A stretch of DNA of 61,552 nucleotides from Bradyrhizobium sp. RD5-C2. Lineage in GTDB: Bacteria; Pseudomonadota; Alphaproteobacteria; Rhizobiales; Xanthobacteraceae. Shown here piece by piece: positions 25,822 through 31,975 of the stretch; position 1 is the first letter of the stretch, and each line of letters begins with the position of its first letter. The notes beneath the pieces were generated by a model that was not told the origin of the DNA, did no database searches, and saw only the letters and a list, made by a program, of their open reading frames with translations. The stretch spans positions 20,574-82,125 of the forward strand of contig NZ_BOVL01000020.1 in NCBI RefSeq assembly GCF_019972155.1, given 5' to 3'. A program made the translations under genes and the position numbers.

Positions 25822-26376
25822 ATGACCGACACCCAAGCCGTGACCCTCAACGCCCTCGCGCTCTATGGCCTCGCGCTGCTGCTGGCCGCAGCTTTTGCAG
25901 CGCAGCTGCTGCTGCACGAGCTGCCCTGCCCGCTGTGTTTGCTGCAGCGCATCCTTTTCGCCCTGCTGGCGATCGGACCGATCCTGAACATCCGCTTCGG
26001 ACCGCGGCCGAGCCACTATGCCCTGTCGCTGCTGACGGCCGTCCTCGGCGCCTCGGTCTCGACCCGGCAGGTCCTGCTGCACATCCTCCCCGGTGATGCC
26101 GGCTATGGGTCAGCGCTGCTCGGCTATCATTATTATTCGTGGGCGCTGATCGGCTTCATCGCGGCGATCGTCCTGCTCGCCGCGATGCTGCTGTTCGACC
26201 GCCAGTTCGACCACCGCGCGGCGCCGGGCACTTCGCCCGGAAAATTCGCGCAAGGCGCCGTATGGCTGGTGATCGGGCTGACGGCGCTGAACGTGCTCTC
26301 CACCCTGCTCGAATGCGGCTTTGCCGCCTGCGCCGACAATCCGCTCGTCTACGAGCTGCTGAAGCAGACGAGTTAG
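25822..26376 (+). CDS. DsbB-like disulfide bond formation protein
   Basis: A 184-residue inner-membrane protein with about five helices. Cysteine pair one is C36-P-L-C39 in ELPCPLCLLQR, the quinone-proximal pair of DsbB. The second pair (C165 and C170, LLECGFAACADN) lies after the last long helix, unlike E. coli DsbB, where it is in the second periplasmic loop. It would reoxidise a periplasmic DsbA-type oxidase and pass electrons to quinone. It is coupled to the DUF5993 gene. Its stop codon overlaps that of the convergent GST gene. Confidence 0.88.
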   Translation: MTDTQAVTLNALALYGLALLLAAAFAAQLLLHELPCPLCLLQRILFALLAIGPILNIRFGPRPSHYALSLLTAVLGASVSTRQVLLHILPGDAGYGSALLGYHYYSWALIGFIAAIVLLAAMLLFDRQFDHRAAPGTSPGKFAQGAVWLVIGLTALNVLSTLLECGFAACADNPLVYELLKQTS

Positions 26377-27077
26377 GGCCGCTTCGGAATATTCAACCCG
26401 CGCTCCACGGCCGGCCGCTTGAGACCGCGCTCCAGCCAGGCCGCGACGTAGGTGAACTGGTCGAATTCGACGAGTTCGCGCGCGCCGTAGAAGCCGATCA
26501 GATTGCGCACCCAGCCGATCATCGAGATGTCGGCGATGCTGTATTCATCGTCCATGAACCATTGCCGTCCGGCGAGATGCGTCTGCATCACGCCGAGCAG
26601 GCGCGCGGATTCGGCGACATAGCGCTGCAGCGGCCGCTTGTCCTCATAATCCTTGCCGGCGAATTTGTGAAAGAAACCGACCTGCCCGAACATCGGTCCG
26701 ATGCCGCCCATCTGGAAATGCACCCACTGGATCGCCTGGTAGCGGCGCGCGGCATCCGCCGGCAACAGCTTGCCGGTCTTCTCGGCGAGATATTGCAGGA
26801 TCGCGCCGGACTCGAACAGCGGCAGCGGCTTGCCGCCGGGACCGCTAGGATCGAGGATCGCCGGGATCTTGCCGTTCGGGTTCAGCGACAGGAACTCCGG
26901 CGTCTTCTGGTCGTCCTTGTTGAAGTCGACGAGATGGACCTCATAGGGCAGCCCGATCTCCTCGAGCATGATCGAGACCTTCACGCCGTTCGGCGTCGGC
27001 AGCGAATAGAGCTGCAGGCGGTCCGGATGCTGGGCGGGCCAGCGTTTTGTGATGGGAAAGGCTGACAGATCGGTCAT
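26373..27077 (-). CDS. glutathione S-transferase, YfcG/YghU-like (nu class)
   Basis: A 234-residue GST of the bacterial nu class. It has the Thr-Pro-Asn-Gly motif LYSLPTPNGVKVSIMLEE that replaces the Tyr/Ser active site in YghU/YfcG, then NPNGKIPAI, FESGAILQYLAEKTG and the later ADISMIGWV. These enzymes bind two glutathiones and act as disulfide-bond reductases and organic hydroperoxidases. It lies convergent to dsbB, overlapping by 4 nt. It is unrelated to the first GST of this window beyond the family fold. Confidence 0.93.
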   Translation of the reverse strand: MTDLSAFPITKRWPAQHPDRLQLYSLPTPNGVKVSIMLEEIGLPYEVHLVDFNKDDQKTPEFLSLNPNGKIPAILDPSGPGGKPLPLFESGAILQYLAEKTGKLLPADAARRYQAIQWVHFQMGGIGPMFGQVGFFHKFAGKDYEDKRPLQRYVAESARLLGVMQTHLAGRQWFMDDEYSIADISMIGWVRNLIGFYGARELVEFDQFTYVAAWLERGLKRPAVERGLNIPKRP

Positions 27078-27155
27078 GTCGACATTCTTTGCACGGTTGT
27101 TGTTGGGTGGCTAATGTACGGAGCTCATTGAAAGCCGCAAGGTCTGCAACCGGCC

Positions 27156-28025
27156 ATGAACGATCAACAGACAGAGGCAACGCTCGGTCCCTCCGACGAC
27201 GAACTCGCGACACATCCGACCGTGTTTGCGGCAGACGCGTTGGCCGGTCGGGTGGTCGTCGTATCCGGCGGCGCCGGCGGCATCGGCCGCGCCATCGCAT
27301 GGCTGTTCGCCCGGCTCGGCGCACATGTCGTGATCGCAGGACGCAGTGCCGACAAGCTCGATGCGCTGGTCGATCGTCTCGGCCGTCGGGGCCTGAAGGC
27401 GTCGGCGCACGTTGTCGATATCAGGGATCCCGACGTGGTCACCGCGATGTTCGACGCGCTGTGGACCGCGCATGGCCACGTCGACCATCTCGTCAACAGC
27501 GCCGGCGGCCAGTTCCCGCAAGCCGCGATCGATTTCTCGATCAAGGGCTGGAACGCGGTCATCAACACCAACCTCAACGGCACCTGGTACATGATGCAGG
27601 CCGCGGCGCAGCGCTGGCGCGACCGCAAGCATCCCGGCAGCATCGTCAATATCGTCGTGGTCACGACGCACGGCCTCTACGGCATCGCGCATACGATCGC
27701 GGCGCGCTCCGGCGTGATCGGCCTGTCGCGCGCGCTCGCGGTCGAATGGGCGCCGCTGAACATCCGCATCAATTGCATAGCGCCGGGCGCGATCGAGACC
27801 GAGGGCTGGAACGTCTACAGCGAGGCGGCGCGCGCCGCCTATCCACGCTCCAACCCGATGATGCGTCCGGGCACGCCCTGGGACATCGCGGAGGCCGCCG
27901 TCTATCTCGCCGCGCCCTCCGGCAAGTTCATCACAGGCGAGACGCTGACCGTCGACGGCGGCGGCCAGCATTGGGGCGAGACCTGGACGACCGGCAAGCC
28001 CGACTACTTCAAGGGCGACGAATAA
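27156..28025 (+). CDS. SDR family oxidoreductase with non-canonical active site
   Basis: A 289-residue Rossmann protein. The cofactor motif is SGGAGGIGRAIAW, and the AGRS turn favours NADP(H). The NSAGG segment is present, and the SDR C-terminal LTVDGGGQ is intact. However, the catalytic Y-x-x-x-K is missing: the aligned stretch reads HTIAARSGV, and the preceding serine strand is NIVVVTTHG. The block VEWAPLNIRINCIAPGAI with TEG resembles 2,4-dienoyl-CoA reductases, which also lack the classical tetrad, but even their lysine is arginine here. It diverges from the GST gene. Confidence 0.85.
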   Translation: MNDQQTEATLGPSDDELATHPTVFAADALAGRVVVVSGGAGGIGRAIAWLFARLGAHVVIAGRSADKLDALVDRLGRRGLKASAHVVDIRDPDVVTAMFDALWTAHGHVDHLVNSAGGQFPQAAIDFSIKGWNAVINTNLNGTWYMMQAAAQRWRDRKHPGSIVNIVVVTTHGLYGIAHTIAARSGVIGLSRALAVEWAPLNIRINCIAPGAIETEGWNVYSEAARAAYPRSNPMMRPGTPWDIAEAAVYLAAPSGKFITGETLTVDGGGQHWGETWTTGKPDYFKGDE

Positions 28026-28055
28026 CGCACGCATACGCCGCCCACCGTTCTTCGA

Positions 28056-28400
28056 TTATTTGCCGTCGTCGAAGCTGACGATGACGGCCGCGTTCGCGAT
28101 CAGGATCGGGTCGTTGCCGAGATCCGACGGAATCTCGAGCCCGCCCGCGATCGCCTTCACGGTCTTGGTGCCATAGGGCAGTTCCCTGGCGACGGCCTCG
28201 GTATCGACCGCTTCGGGATTCGGCACGGCGATCGTGACATCGACGAACATGTCGTTGGCGGTCTTGCCGAGCATGCGGAAGAAGCCGAGGCTGGAATGGC
28301 GGATCGCATCCGAGACCGCGCGCTTGGCGGCCTTGGTGGCATCTCGGCCGTGGACGTCGACGCCCATGCCCATTTCGGTGATACAGCGCACGCGTGTCAT
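28056..28400 (-). CDS. Lin0512 family protein
   Basis: A 114-residue conserved protein of the Lin0512 family. The characteristic segments are CITEMGMGVDVHGRDATKAA, then RAVSDAIRHSSLG, followed by two repeats with V-x-V and IP-type turns. No catalytic motif is obvious, and the family has no established function. It is convergent with the SDR gene (30-nt gap) and lies just downstream of an MFS gene on the same strand, with 63 nt between them. Confidence 0.82.
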   Translation of the reverse strand: MTRVRCITEMGMGVDVHGRDATKAAKRAVSDAIRHSSLGFFRMLGKTANDMFVDVTIAVPNPEAVDTEAVARELPYGTKTVKAIAGGLEIPSDLGNDPILIANAAVIVSFDDGK

Positions 28401-28463
28401 GAAGCTTTCCTGTTGTCGTTGGCGTGAGAGACCTTCATTCCTTCGCCCCCGGCACGCGCGGCG

Positions 28464-29687
28464 TCAAGCCGGGTCCCTCGCCTCGCTGACGCTGTTGTGA
28501 TCGCCGCGCGCCAGCAGCCATGCCGCAAGATCGGCAAGGATCGCAGCGGCAACCACCATGACGCAGGCCGCGCTCCAGCCCCACGCCGAAACGACCGCGC
28601 CGACGGCGATCGGCGCGGTCACCTGGCCGAAATTGCTGCCCGTCATCAACAGGCCCATCATGACCGGCACCATCGCCGCCGAACGCGCCGCCGCGGGCGC
28701 GGTCGCGAGCAGCGTTGCGGGGATCAGGCCGCCGGTCGCGGAGAACAGCAGGCACAGAATGAACGCGCCCTGCCCACCGAGCACCGGCAGGAAGATACCG
28801 ACCGCGGACGCGCCCATCACGACTGCCGCAACGGCAATCAACAGAGGCCGGCTCACACCACGCGCGAGCAGATTGCCGGCGGCGAGATTGCCGACGACGT
28901 TGGCGGCCGCCGCCAGCGCACTGAGCCCGCCGGCGCTCTGGCTGGAGACGCCGAGCCGCTCGGTCAATAGGATCGGCAGGAAGCTGAACACCGCAAAGAA
29001 CATCAGGCTGTAGAGCCCAAACAGCACCATCAGAAGCGCCGGCGTGCGGCGCCGCGCCAGCGCGGTTGCCTCTTGCATCAAGCCCGCACGCGTCGGGCCG
29101 GTCCGCGATGCCACCTCAGGCACGATGCCGCTGGCAAGGACGAACAGCACGGCGGCAAACGCGGCACTGGCCCACCAGATCGCGCGCCAGCCGTCGAACA
29201 TCGGACCCGCGACCAGCGCCAGCGCGATCCCGAACGGGATCACGCAACTCCACACCGCCATGGTGATATCGCGCGCACCGACATCGACCACGCGGTTGAG
29301 CAATGCAGGGGCGGAAACCATCACCAGCAGGAAGCCAAGCCCTTCCAGCAGGCGCGATCCCAGCAGCACCGCAAGGTGCGGCGCGAGCGCGCCCGATGCC
29401 GCACCGAGCGTGATCGCCGCAAGCCCGCACAGCAGCACCCTGCGCGCGCCGACCGCGGCGATCACGACGCCGGCCGGAACGCTGCCGATGAGCCCGAGCA
29501 CTGCAAAGATGCCGGCGATTGTTCCGACCGCGGCGAGGTCGATGCCGAGGTCTTGTTGCAGCATCGCCGCCGCAATCGGCACCTTGCCGACCTGGAGCGC
29601 GGCGCCGATCCCGCAACCGGTCACCACAGCGACCGTCGCCCATCGCTTCGCCTCGCTCTGCTGCACCACGGCCGTCTCGATCGTCAT
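28464..29687 (-). CDS. MFS transporter
   Basis: A 407-residue major facilitator of 12 helices. The N-terminal half has the MFS repeat with AAVGTIAGIFAVLGLIGSVPAG and the loop 2-3 segment GARRVLLCG; the C-terminal half has a matching loop (GVSRPLLI). I start at 29687 (MTIETAVVQQ); the frame is open 30 codons further but that stretch contains the LysR intergenic operator region. Substrate unknown. The divergent LysR gene (96-nt gap) likely controls it. Confidence 0.88.
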   Translation of the reverse strand: MTIETAVVQQSEAKRWATVAVVTGCGIGAALQVGKVPIAAAMLQQDLGIDLAAVGTIAGIFAVLGLIGSVPAGVVIAAVGARRVLLCGLAAITLGAASGALAPHLAVLLGSRLLEGLGFLLVMVSAPALLNRVVDVGARDITMAVWSCVIPFGIALALVAGPMFDGWRAIWWASAAFAAVLFVLASGIVPEVASRTGPTRAGLMQEATALARRRTPALLMVLFGLYSLMFFAVFSFLPILLTERLGVSSQSAGGLSALAAAANVVGNLAAGNLLARGVSRPLLIAVAAVVMGASAVGIFLPVLGGQGAFILCLLFSATGGLIPATLLATAPAAARSAAMVPVMMGLLMTGSNFGQVTAPIAVGAVVSAWGWSAACVMVVAAAILADLAAWLLARGDHNSVSEARDPA

Positions 29688-29782
29688 GCGTCCACTCCGC
29701 CAGTTCAGCCACCACAGATAGCGATTCCAGATCATCGACAGGAGTGATATGTTTTGCATCCATTTGATCGATTTCATAGATC

Positions 29783-30724
29783 ATGCTCGATAACCTCACG
29801 CTCGACCAGATCCGGGTCTTCGTCACCATCGCCGAGAGCGGCAGCTTTCGCGCTGCCGCGACGAAGCTCGCGCGAGTGCAGTCCGCGGTCAGCCATGCCA
29901 TCGCCAATCTCGAGGCTGAGCTCGGTCTCATGCTGTTCGACCGCTCCGGCCATCGCCCGGCGCTGACGGCGGAAGGCAAGGCGCTGCTCGGCAACGCCCG
30001 CGACCTGCTGCTCCGCGTCGATGCGATGCGAGCGCGGGCGCACGGCCTCGGCGAGGGAGTGGAATCGGAGCTCTCGCTGGTGGTCGACACGCTGTTTCCG
30101 ATCGCCGCCGTCGGTGCAGCGCTGACGGAAATGCGCTCAGCCTATCCATCCGTGAGCGTGCGGCTCGCGGTCGAACCGATGGGCGGGCCGATCGCCGCCC
30201 TGACCGAACGGCGCAGCGCGCTCGCCGTCACCGTCGGCGAGGATTTTCGCGATCCCCGGCTCGCGCTCGATGCGATCTGCGCCGTGCAGATCATAGCCGT
30301 CGCCTCCGCCAGCCATCCGCTCGCGCGGCGCGGCCGCAAGAGCGTTGCCGACCTCGCCGATCATCTGCAGATCGTGCTGTCGGATCCGACGCCGCTGTCG
30401 GAGGGCCGCAGCTTCGGCGTGCTCTCGCCGCAGATTTGCCGGGTGAGCAATCAGGACACCAAGCACGCTATGATCCTGGCCGGGCTCGGCTGGGGCCGGC
30501 TGCCGCTCTGGCAGGTCGCGCGCGATTTGAAAGAGCGCCGTCTGATGCGGGTCGAAACCGGCGCACTCGGCCGCAACGCCGCGCTCGCGATGGAGGCCTA
30601 TCTCGCCCACCGGCTCGACGAACCGCTCGGCCCCGCCGCGCGCGCGTTTGCCGATGCACTGACGCGGATCGCCGCGCGCAGCAGCGCGCCGGCGAACAAG
30701 ACGAAGGTACGCAAGCAGCGCTGA
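29783..30724 (+). CDS. LysR family transcriptional regulator
   Basis: A 313-residue LTTR. Its N-terminal helix-turn-helix is AESGSFRAAATKLARVQSAVSHAIANLE, followed by LFDRSGHRPALTAEG, and the rest is a substrate-binding-like effector domain. It is divergent from the MFS gene; the AT-rich gap includes GATCGATTTCATAGATC just before the ATG, a plausible operator region. Ligand unknown. The C-terminus is basic (NKTKVRKQR). Confidence 0.93.
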   Translation: MLDNLTLDQIRVFVTIAESGSFRAAATKLARVQSAVSHAIANLEAELGLMLFDRSGHRPALTAEGKALLGNARDLLLRVDAMRARAHGLGEGVESELSLVVDTLFPIAAVGAALTEMRSAYPSVSVRLAVEPMGGPIAALTERRSALAVTVGEDFRDPRLALDAICAVQIIAVASASHPLARRGRKSVADLADHLQIVLSDPTPLSEGRSFGVLSPQICRVSNQDTKHAMILAGLGWGRLPLWQVARDLKERRLMRVETGALGRNAALAMEAYLAHRLDEPLGPAARAFADALTRIAARSSAPANKTKVRKQR

Positions 30725-30753
30725 AGTTTCTCTCGGCGCGATCATTTCCCTTG

Positions 30754-30782
30754 TTGACATCGACCATGACGAGGCGTATGTC
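30754..30782 (+). promoter_or_regulatory. sigma-70-type promoter of a small RNA gene
   Basis: A perfect -35 box TTGACA (30754-30759) is followed by a 17-bp spacer and a -10 TATGTC (30777-30782). The predicted start is near 30789. It lies 30 bp after the LysR stop and points away from that gene into a stretch with no reading frame but strong RNA structure and a terminator, so it most likely drives a non-coding RNA. Confidence 0.65.
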
Positions 30783-30788
30783 CCGCAA

Positions 30789-30986
30789 CCTTCGCGAGCG
30801 CTGTCGCTCGCGATCAAACATGAGCACGATGATGCAACACGGATTTGAAAAATTCCGCAGACTGTCGAACGGCCTTCGGCCGAACGATAGCGTGTGCCCG
30901 GCTCATGGGAGCGATCTCGCATAATGCGAGGTCGACAGTCCGCCTTAAACGGACCCTCCCGAGCCAGCCGCTCCGGAGGGTTTTTT
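30789..30986 (+). ncRNA. candidate structured small RNA, about 200 nt
   Basis: Between a good promoter and a rho-independent terminator lies about 200 nt with consistent structure. There is a 5' hairpin of nine pairs, TCGCGAGCG-CTGT-CGCTCGCGA (30792-30813). A long-range closing stem, GACTGTCGA (30860-30868) with TCGACAGTC (30932-30940), encloses hairpins CGGCC/GGCCG, GCTC/GAGC and CTCGCA/TGCGAG. No start codon and frame of protein-like composition is present. It is not a tRNA, 6S RNA, SRP RNA or tmRNA by any motif I recognise. Its position just before the Y RNA array may be coincidental. Boundaries are estimated. Confidence 0.6.
30954..30986 (+). terminator. rho-independent terminator
   Basis: CCCTCC-C-GAG pairs with CTC-C-GGAGGG around a seven-base loop, giving nine pairs with one internal C.C mismatch, followed directly by six T residues. 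It closes the small RNA candidate and also blocks read-through from the LysR gene into the Y RNA array. Confidence 0.85.
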
Positions 30987-31223
30987 GTTGTCCGAAGCAC
31001 GGCTCATTCGAATTGCCCGGCGCAAGCCGGAACGGGAGACCCGGATCCCGGGGCTCGCGCGGCAACGCGCGTGCCCAAGCGCGCGGGGCCTGCCGGAGGG
31101 AACAAGGCGATGAGCCGGACACCGATGGCAGAGTGAACTCCAAGGAGTTCGCAAACGGCGGCGCGTCGACAGCGCCGCGACGAAATTTTCAATTCGGTTT
31201 GCCTCATTGTGCGGCTTAACCGA
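30987..31223. other. hairpin-rich spacer upstream of the Y RNA array
   Basis: About 240 bp without a credible gene. It contains CCGGC-GCAA-GCCGG (GNRA loop, around 31018), CCCGG/CCGGG, a perfect GAACTCC-AA-GGAGTTC (31135-31150) and GCGGCGC/GCGCCGC (31158-31178). The last is followed by ACGAAATTTT, which resembles a weak terminator. The segment to 31223 must hold the promoter of the array, but I cannot point to a convincing -35/-10 pair. Confidence 0.55.
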
Positions 31224-31407
31224 CGCTGGTGGTGAAGATGTCGGATACTTCGCTCGACCGGAAAGAGCGGGTTCGAATCCCGCCTGTGACACACGCACCG
31301 GGATGCGGTCTGGCAAAGGTCCGCACGCGGCCCGGCGCAGTTTTCTCGTCCGCAAGGCGAGGCGCTGCGTTGTCGTCACGGACACCGATATCGCCCGTTC
31401 CCCGGCG
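31224..31407 (+). ncRNA. Y RNA (YrlA-like), copy 1
   Basis: The basal stem is CGCTGG (31224-31229) with CCGGCG (31402-31407). Next is the conserved TGGTGAA strand facing CGTTCC, and then the upper stem GATGTCGG (31237-31244) with CCGATATC (31385-31392). Inside is a canonical T-arm, GCGGGTTCGAATCCCGC (31267-31283). After it the copy diverges: no standard D-arm is found, but a TGCGG/CCGCA hairpin with GG in its loop follows (about 31304-31325), and a CTCG-CC/GG-CGAG hairpin with a GCAA loop lies near 31345. It is the most degenerate tRNA mimic of the four. Confidence 0.75.
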
Positions 31408-31440
31408 TACCCATCAATGGCCGGCGCATGGCGCCGGTCT

Positions 31441-31562
31441 GGCGGTGGTGAAGATGTCTGTTACTTCGTGGTAAGGCGCTCCGGTGCCGAGCGGGTTCGA
31501 GGCCCGCACGCCGAAAGGCGGTTCGCCCGCAAGGGCAGCAACAGCATCGCTTGTTCCCCGCC
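31441..31562 (+). ncRNA. Y RNA (YrlA-like), copy 2
   Basis: The shortest copy. Basal stem is GGCGG (31441-31445) with CCGCC (31558-31562). The conserved TGGTGAA faces TTGTTCC. The upper stem is GATG (31453-31456) with CATC (31545-31548), and CTGTT with AACAG. The T-arm is GCGGGTTCGAGGCCCGC (31491-31507), with a T-loop TTCGAGG. Next comes a four-pair acceptor-like hairpin capped by GAAA, CGCC-GAAA-GGCG (31509-31520). In place of a D-arm is GCCC-GCAA-GGGC (31525-31536). Only 33 nt separate it from copy 1. Confidence 0.8.
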
Positions 31563-31570
31563 AACCCTCT

Positions 31571-31739
31571 CCACGACCCGTGGTGAAGATCGCTGTTACA
31601 TCGTCTGTGAAACGAGAGGTCGCGGGTTCGAATCCCGCCCGGCGTCATGTGCGCCGGTAGCTCAGTGGTAGAGCGCTTCCCAATCGGCAGGGTAAGCTGC
31701 CGGCTGGGGTCTCAGCAATCGCCTGTTCCCGGATCGTGG
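31571..31739 (+). ncRNA. Y RNA (YrlA-like), copy 3, full permuted tRNA mimic
   Basis: Basal stem is CCACGA (31571-31576) with TCGTGG (31734-31739); the upper stem has GAT with ATC and GCTG with CAGC. The tRNA-like domain is complete and circularly permuted: T-arm GCGGGTTCGAATCCCGC (31622-31638), acceptor CCGGCG (31639-31644) and CGCCGG (31652-31657) joined by a 7-nt loop instead of free ends, the bases TA as at tRNA positions 8-9, and D-arm GCTCAGTGGTAGAGC (31660-31674). A CGGCAG/CTGCCG hairpin follows at 31686-31703. A tRNA scanner may report a false partial tRNA here. Confidence 0.88.
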
Positions 31740-31747
31740 TCTTCGAT

Positions 31748-31802
31748 CGTCGGCATAGTGTCCGCGCAAACGCCTTGCGTTTGCTACGAGGTCGTGCCGA
31801 CG
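31748..31802 (+). other. structured linker between Y RNA copies 3 and 4
   Basis: CGTCGGCA (31748-31755) is perfectly complementary to TGCCGACG (31795-31802), enclosing GCAAACG-CCTTG-CGTTTGC (31766-31784), a seven-pair hairpin. The outer arm's last base coincides with the first base of the copy 4 basal stem, so it could compete with it or mark a processing site. It has neither a T-arm nor the TGGTGAA block, so it is not another Y RNA. Confidence 0.65.
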
Positions 31803-31936
31803 GCCGGTGGTGAAGAGCGCTGTTACTTCGTGATCGTAGTGTCGAGGGTTCGAATCCCTCCGGACGAACGTCCGTAGCTCAGTGGTAGAGCATGCGAAGC
31901 CCGCAAGGGCAGTACAGTCTCGCTTGTTCCCCGGCC
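31802..31936 (+). ncRNA. Y RNA (YrlA-like), copy 4, in the leader of the Ro60 gene
   Basis: Basal stem is GGCCGG (31802-31807) with CCGGCC (31931-31936), then TGGTGAA facing TTGTTCC, GAG with CTC, and CTGT(T)AC with GTACAG. The tRNA-like part is complete: T-arm GAGGGTTCGAATCCCTC (31844-31860), acceptor CGGAC-GAAC-GTCCG (31861-31874), TA, and D-arm GCTCAGTGGTAGAGC (31877-31891), followed by GCCC-GCAA-GGGC (31899-31910). Its 3' end is 27 nt from the Ro60 ribosome site, so it is probably made with the mRNA and released or used in cis. Confidence 0.88.
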
Positions 31937-31975
31937 CCCCCTTCCAATCCATACTCACCCAGAAAGGAGGCCATC

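Noticed and set aside
31207..31671. Open frame of 154 codons across the Y RNA array
   Set aside because: It runs through paired stems and T-arms of three Y RNAs, lacks a ribosome site and has no protein-like composition. The openness comes from high G+C.
31651..31720. Apparent tRNA gene (acceptor GCGCCGG plus D-arm GCTCAGTGGTAGAGC)
   Set aside because: No anticodon arm of correct size and no T-arm follow in the normal order. The T-arm lies upstream, so it is the permuted mimic of Y RNA copy 3.
31861..31910. Second apparent tRNA 5' half
   Set aside because: Same reason: acceptor strands form a closed GAAC-capped hairpin, and the downstream sequence is a GCAA hairpin, not an anticodon arm.
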